Source of the DNA: an uncultured Pseudokineococcus sp.
GTDB lineage: Bacteria; Actinomycetota; Actinomycetes; Actinomycetales; Quadrisphaeraceae
NCBI RefSeq assembly: GCF_947499845.1
Contig: NZ_CANMPM010000026.1
Location: 1-34,461 of the forward strand
Direction of reading: 5' to 3'
DNA: 34,461 nt
Shown here: positions 30,982-34,461 of the stretch, piece by piece
Layout: each line of letters opens with the position of its first letter
Position numbering within the stretch: position 1 is the stretch's first letter
Position numbers and translations under genes: made by a program
Notes under the pieces: model-generated
Database searches by the model: none
What the model was told of the DNA's origin: nothing
Seen by the model: only the letters and a program-made list of their open reading frames with translations

Positions 30982-32304
30982 TCAGCGCCCGACGAGCTCC
31001 TCGAGCAGGTCCGCGCACAGCACCGGCGCGTCGAGCCCCGCGTACTCCGCCGCGAGGCGACCGGCCGCCGCGCGGTACCGCGGCTCGTGGAGCACGGCGT
31101 CGACGCCGCGGCGCACCCGCTCCGGGGTCGGGCGCTGCACGCGGAGGTCGACGCCGGCGCCGGACCAGGCGACCCGGGCGGCGACCTCGGGCTTCTCCTC
31201 CGTGCGACCCGCGACGACGAGGGGCACGCCCGCGGCGAGCGCCGTCTGCACCGCGCCGTAGCCGCCGTTGGTGACGACGGCGTCGGCCAGCGGCAGCAGC
31301 TCGCCGAAGGGCAGGAAGCCGCCGACGCGCACGTCCGCGGGCACCTCTCCCCCGGACAGCTGCCCCCCGGGGAGGGCGCCGGCCGGCAGCGTCGGCACGT
31401 CCCGCCGTCCGGTCGCGACGACGACGAGGTGCCCGGCGCCGGTGAGCCCGCGGACCGCGGGCAGCAGCAGGTCCTCGGGGTCGGTGGCGACCGTGCCCTG
31501 CGTGACGACGACGACGCGACGGCGGTCGGCCCGCGCGCGAAGCACGTCGTCCCACCACGGCGGCCGGGGCGCGTCCCCGAGCGGCGGGGCGAGGTGGCCG
31601 ACGAAGCGCACCGACGCCGGCATGGCCCGCCGCGGGTACTCCAGCGACGGGACGCCGGACTGCAGGTGGAGGAAGGGCGAGACCGGCCCGACGGCCTGGG
31701 CCGGCGAGTCCGCGGGCAGGCCGAGCGCGGTGCGCTCCTCGCGCAGGGCGACGACGGCGGGTCGCAGCAGCGTGCGCCAGACCGCCTCCTGCAGGAGGCG
31801 GTTGCGGGCGCGGCCCAGCCGGCCGAGCGCGGGCGGCAGGCCGAGCCCGTAGGGGGCGGTGTCGTCGTCGCGCAGCAGCAGGGGCGAGACCCCGAAGACG
31901 GCGAAGGGCGGCCCCCCGCGCTCGTGCACGGCCCGCGCGGCCTCCACGAGCCCGACGTCGACGAGCACGACGTCGGCGGGCGCGGCGGCGAGCCCCGCCT
32001 CGAGGTCGGCGACCCAGCCGGGCATCGAGCGCAGGAAGAGGTGCTCGAAGTCCTGCGCGAGGCGCCGCGGGCCCGGCGGGCGGCGGCCCGGCAGCGTCTC
32101 GAGCCAGGCGGTGTCGGCGTAGTCGTGGGCGGACCGCAGCGGCACGTGCCGCGCGCCCGTCGCGGCGACCGCCCCGGCGAGGTGGGCGCCGGTGAGCCAG
32201 CGGACGTCGTGCCCCCGGGCGGCGAGCTCCGCGGCGACGGGGAGGGCGGGCGACGCGTGCCCCGCCAGGGGGATGGTCGCCAGCAGCACCCGGACCGCGC
32301 TCAC
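30982..32304 (-). CDS. GT1-type glycosyltransferase (UGT/MGT superfamily)
   Basis: This 440-residue cytoplasmic enzyme has the two-domain GT-B layout: an N-terminal acceptor domain starting V-R-V-L-L-A-T-I-P-L-A-G-H and a C-terminal NDP-sugar domain with V-V-T-Q-G-T and T-N-G-G-Y-G-A-V-Q-T-A-L-A-A-G-V-P-L-V-V. In macrolide and flavonoid glycosyltransferases the corresponding position is H-x-G; here Asn replaces that His. The acceptor is probably a small molecule or lipid. The GTG at 32304 overlaps the stop of the SEC-C gene by four bases (GTGA). It is convergent with the GH26-like gene with a 16-bp gap. Confidence 0.88.
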   Translation of the reverse strand: MSAVRVLLATIPLAGHASPALPVAAELAARGHDVRWLTGAHLAGAVAATGARHVPLRSAHDYADTAWLETLPGRRPPGPRRLAQDFEHLFLRSMPGWVADLEAGLAAAPADVVLVDVGLVEAARAVHERGGPPFAVFGVSPLLLRDDDTAPYGLGLPPALGRLGRARNRLLQEAVWRTLLRPAVVALREERTALGLPADSPAQAVGPVSPFLHLQSGVPSLEYPRRAMPASVRFVGHLAPPLGDAPRPPWWDDVLRARADRRRVVVVTQGTVATDPEDLLLPAVRGLTGAGHLVVVATGRRDVPTLPAGALPGGQLSGGEVPADVRVGGFLPFGELLPLADAVVTNGGYGAVQTALAAGVPLVVAGRTEEKPEVAARVAWSGAGVDLRVQRPTPERVRRGVDAVLHEPRYRAAAGRLAAEYAGLDAPVLCADLLEELVGR

Positions 32305-32714
32305 CGCCCCGCCTCGCCGACGTAGAGCCAGCGGCCGCCCTCCCGGACGAAGGCGCTGCGCTCGCGCTGGACGTGGCGGCGACCGCCGGCCCGGGCGACG
32401 GCCTCGAAGGCGACGACGCCCTCGTCGTCGAAGGGGCCGCCGCGCTCGACTTCCGTGACGGCGAGGTGGAGCCAGCGGACGTCGTCGTCGAGCTCGAGGC
32501 CGCCCTCGGGACCGGGCCCGGAGGGGGCGGTGCTCGGGTGCCAGGTGCGGAGCAGGTGCGCGGCGTCGCCGACGGCGAAGGCGCTGTACCGCGAGCGCAT
32601 GAGCGCCTCGGCGGTCGGCGCCTCCCGCTCACGGCGGTGCAGCGGGCGGCAGCACGCGGCGTACGGCTCGCCCCGCCCGCACGGGCAGGGCGCTGCGCCG
32701 TCGAGGACCTCCAC
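32301..32714 (-). CDS. YchJ-type SEC-C motif protein (UPF0225)
   Basis: This 137-residue protein has an N-terminal SEC-C zinc-binding motif (Cys10, Cys12, Cys21 and Cys22, in P-C-P-C-G-R-G) and a C-terminal NTF2-like part, the layout of the YchJ/UPF0225 family, whose function is not established. Length is normal. The GTG at 32714 is preceded by GGAGGAGA. The stop codon overlaps the start of the GT1 gene by four bases, so the two are translationally coupled, although no functional link is obvious. Confidence 0.85.
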   Translation of the reverse strand: MEVLDGAAPCPCGRGEPYAACCRPLHRREREAPTAEALMRSRYSAFAVGDAAHLLRTWHPSTAPSGPGPEGGLELDDDVRWLHLAVTEVERGGPFDDEGVVAFEAVARAGGRRHVQRERSAFVREGGRWLYVGEAGR

Positions 32715-32760
32715 GCCCGCAGTCTCCTCCGCCGTCAGCCGGCGGCCGGCGTCGGGCGCC

Positions 32761-33795
32761 TCAGAGCAGCTCGCGCAGCCGGTCGGCGTCCCCGTCGCGG
32801 AACGCGGCCCAGACGGCGTCGGCCGCCGGGCGGTCGACGTGGAGGACGGACTGACCGCCCTCCGTGCCGTCGCCGGCGACCGGCACGGTGCCCGCCACGA
32901 CGGCGTCGGGCCGGGTGCCGCCGAGGGCCCGGGCGATGGCCTCGAGGTCGCCGAAGGACGTCCCGGAGTCCACGGCGACGTGCTCGCGCGCCGCGGACAG
33001 CACGCGGGCGGCGCGACGGGGGTCGGAGAGCGTCTGCTGGGACAGGACGTCGTCGAACATGGCGAGCAGGTAGCGCTGCTGGTTCGCGACCCGGTCGAGG
33101 TCGCCGCGGGGCAGGCTCTTCCGCTCGCGCAGGAAGGCGAGGGCCTCCGCGCCGTCGAGCGTGTTCTCCCCGGCCACCACGTCGACGCCGCGGGAGGTGA
33201 AGGCGTACGGCGACTCGACGGTCACCCCGCCGACCGCGTCGGTGAGGGCGACGAGGCCGTCGAAGTCGAGCGCGGCGAAGCGGCCGACGCGCACGCCCGT
33301 CTCCTGGCGCAGCGTCTCGACGAGGAGGTCGGGGCCGCCCCAGGAGTAGGCGGCGTTGAGCTTGGCCGGACCGCGCCCCGGGACGTCGACCCACAGGTCG
33401 CGGGGGAGGGAGACGACGAGGACCTCGCCCTCGGGGGTGACGCGCCCGAGCATCATGACGTCGCTGCGCTGGGCGCCCTCGACCCAGTCGCCGTCCCCGG
33501 GGCGCTGCGCGTCGCCGCGGGAGTCGGAGCCGACGAGCAGGAACGCCCGGCCGTCGGCGAGGCTCGCCGCGGCGTCGTCCCCGCCGTCGCCCGACGACGA
33601 CGCCGTGCTCCCGCCCGCCTCCGCCGGCGCGGCCGTGGGCCCGTCCAGCGCCACGTCGACGCCGCTGATGCCGCCGCGCGCGGCCGACGCCAGGGCGTCG
33701 CGCCCCACGGTGGCGGCGAGGCCGCCGGCGCCGAGCACGAGCAGGGCGGCGGCGCCGAGCGCGACGGCGGCGCGACGGCGGGAGTGGGACGGCAC
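32761..33795 (-). CDS. LytR-CpsA-Psr (LCP) family protein
   Basis: This 344-residue protein has one N-terminal membrane helix (about residues 8-28), a low-complexity Gly/Ser/Asp linker and an extracellular LCP domain. Family signatures are G-S-D-S-R, R-S-D-V-M-M-L, S-L-P-R-D-L-W-V-D-V-P, the A-K-L-N-A-A-Y segment and D-L-D-R-V-A-N-Q-Q-R, with the Arg and Asp residues that bind pyrophosphate. LCP enzymes transfer lipid-linked glycans to peptidoglycan. The start is taken as GTG 33795 because GGAGG lies six bases upstream; an in-frame TTG at 33801 touches that site directly and is unlikely. A TACCCT -10-like element lies at 33864-33869. Confidence 0.9.
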   Translation of the reverse strand: MPSHSRRRAAVALGAAALLVLGAGGLAATVGRDALASAARGGISGVDVALDGPTAAPAEAGGSTASSSGDGGDDAAASLADGRAFLLVGSDSRGDAQRPGDGDWVEGAQRSDVMMLGRVTPEGEVLVVSLPRDLWVDVPGRGPAKLNAAYSWGGPDLLVETLRQETGVRVGRFAALDFDGLVALTDAVGGVTVESPYAFTSRGVDVVAGENTLDGAEALAFLRERKSLPRGDLDRVANQQRYLLAMFDDVLSQQTLSDPRRAARVLSAAREHVAVDSGTSFGDLEAIARALGGTRPDAVVAGTVPVAGDGTEGGQSVLHVDRPAADAVWAAFRDGDADRLRELL

Positions 33796-33942
33796 GGGCA
33801 ACCTCCGGGAGGGGGCCGCGCTCAGCGGGCGCCGGCTCGGGCGCCCGCGCGCGGGGACCCCCGAGGGTAGGCGCCCGCGCCCGGGCGGGAGGGCGCGTCC
33901 GGCGCCGTCACGCGCCCGGGTCAGCCGGGGAGCCGACGGGGC

Positions 33943-34209
33943 TCACCCGAAGCGGGCGAGGCTGCGCTGACGGGCCTTCTCGGCCTCGACCGCGCGGTCG
34001 CGCGGGGGCGCGCTCGTCACGAGCTCCTCGAGGAGGCGCGCGGTCGCCGCCTCGACCTCCGCGACGGCGCGGGCGAAGACGTCCTCGTTGGCGCGCGAGG
34101 GCCTCGTCGTCCCCACGATCTTGCGCACGTACTGCAGCGCCGCCTCGTGCACCTCACCCGCCGTCGCGGGCGGCGCCAGGTTCTGCAGCGGGCGGATGTT
34201 GCGGCACAC
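33943..34209 (-). CDS. DUF2277 family protein
   Basis: This 88-residue protein begins M-C-R-N-I-R-P-L-Q-N-L-A-P-P-A-T and contains A-A-L-Q-Y-V-R-K-I-V-G, the signature of DUF2277, a small actinobacterial family without known function; the N-terminal Cys-Arg-Asn is conserved in the family. The GTG at 34209 is used because it starts the family motif and GGAGGGAGG precedes it; the open frame upstream to 34362 is not conserved-looking. It is the first minus-strand gene from the right edge, 147 bp upstream of the LCP gene. Confidence 0.88.
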   Translation of the reverse strand: MCRNIRPLQNLAPPATAGEVHEAALQYVRKIVGTTRPSRANEDVFARAVAEVEAATARLLEELVTSAPPRDRAVEAEKARQRSLARFG

Positions 34210-34331
34210 GGCCCCTCCCTCCACCGAGCCGGCGGGAGGCCGGTCGGGAGGCGCCAGGCTCCGCCGCCGGGCGCGGGCGGTCAAGACCCCGCAGCCGGCG
34301 ACGCGCGAGAGCGGGGCCGGAGACCACCGGA

Positions 34332-34375
34332 GCCGTCCACGAGCGTGACCGTGCACGGTCACGCTCGTGGACGGC
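34332..34375. repeat. Perfect 44-bp palindrome near the right edge
   Basis: Both 22-base halves are exact reverse complements with no spacer; the centre is GTGCAC at 34351-34356. As RNA it would form a very stable hairpin, but no T-run follows and no plus-strand gene ends here. It lies 122 bp upstream of the DUF2277 start. Possible readings are a terminator for a gene outside the window, a protein-binding or recombination site, or a fold-back at a contig end. Confidence 0.8.
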
Positions 34376-34461
34376 GCCCGGGGCCGGGGGGGCGCACCGG
34401 GGCCCGGGGGCCCCCCCCGCCGGCGGGGGGACGGGGGTGTCGGGGGGGCGGGCGGCCGCCA
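34376..34461. other. Low-complexity G/C-run sequence at the right edge
   Basis: The last 86 bases are dominated by long runs of G and C (for example eight C in a row, and several runs of six or more G), unlike the rest of the window. No gene is supported. This looks like poor-quality sequence at a contig end. Confidence 0.6.

Noticed and set aside
33796-33801. TTG 33801 as start of the LCP gene
   Set aside because: It abuts the GGAGG sequence with no spacing; GTG 33795 has six-base spacing.
1-34461. Insertion sequences, prophage genes, tRNA or rRNA genes
   Set aside because: No transposase, integrase, phage structural protein or RNA gene signature was seen on either strand.

Overview
The window is about 34.5 kb of very GC-rich DNA (third codon positions almost all G/C, many GTG starts with GGAGG-type ribosome binding sites, one apparently leaderless gene). 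This, together with the gene families (CUT1 sugar importers without their own ATPase, LCP protein, DivIVA-motif protein, DUF2277), points to an actinomycete, perhaps a soil or plant-associated Kineosporiales or Micrococcales relative; the genus cannot be fixed from the sequence. No tRNA, rRNA, CRISPR array, transposase or phage gene was found. The last 86 bases look like a low-complexity contig end.

Layout. 1-5.1 kb holds unrelated housekeeping or catabolic genes: a small membrane protein, an SDR oxidoreductase, a four-repeat DivIVA-motif protein, a class III aminotransferase and a nucleoside hydrolase, with two clusters of a dispersed 22-nt repeat around the last two. 5.2-11.5 kb (minus strand) is a sugar-uptake locus: solute-binding lipoprotein, two AglF/AglG-like permeases, a LacI repressor and a GH1 beta-glucosidase, with a near-perfect LacI-type operator upstream. 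11.6-13.9 kb is one large second-messenger gene with EAL, DICT, LOV and GGDEF domains in that order. 14.1-16.4 kb is a Gfo/Idh oxidoreductase plus sugar isomerase/epimerase pair.

16.4-28.4 kb is a coherent locus for beta-1,4-galactan (type I arabinogalactan) use. Two secreted multi-domain GH53 endo-galactanases would cut the polymer outside the cell, a binding protein plus two permeases would import galacto-oligosaccharides, and a cytoplasmic GH42 beta-galactosidase would release galactose. A LacI-family regulator sits inside the locus. Three related 14-bp operator-like sequences lie at the GH42 promoter and on both sides of the divergent transporter/GH53 promoter region, so the three transcription units look like one regulon. 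Neither sugar importer has an ATPase here; a shared MsiK-type ATPase encoded elsewhere is expected.

28.6-31.0 kb is a compact three-gene cassette: a processive-type family 2 glycosyltransferase with membrane helices, a 54-residue single-helix membrane protein and a GH26-like lipoprotein. This resembles the logic of an exopolysaccharide synthase with a partner hydrolase (compare BcsA/BcsZ) and is the best candidate for an undescribed system. 31.0-34.2 kb (minus strand) carries a GT1-type glycosyltransferase, a YchJ-type SEC-C protein, an LCP ligase and a DUF2277 protein. A 44-bp perfect palindrome follows just before the end of the window.
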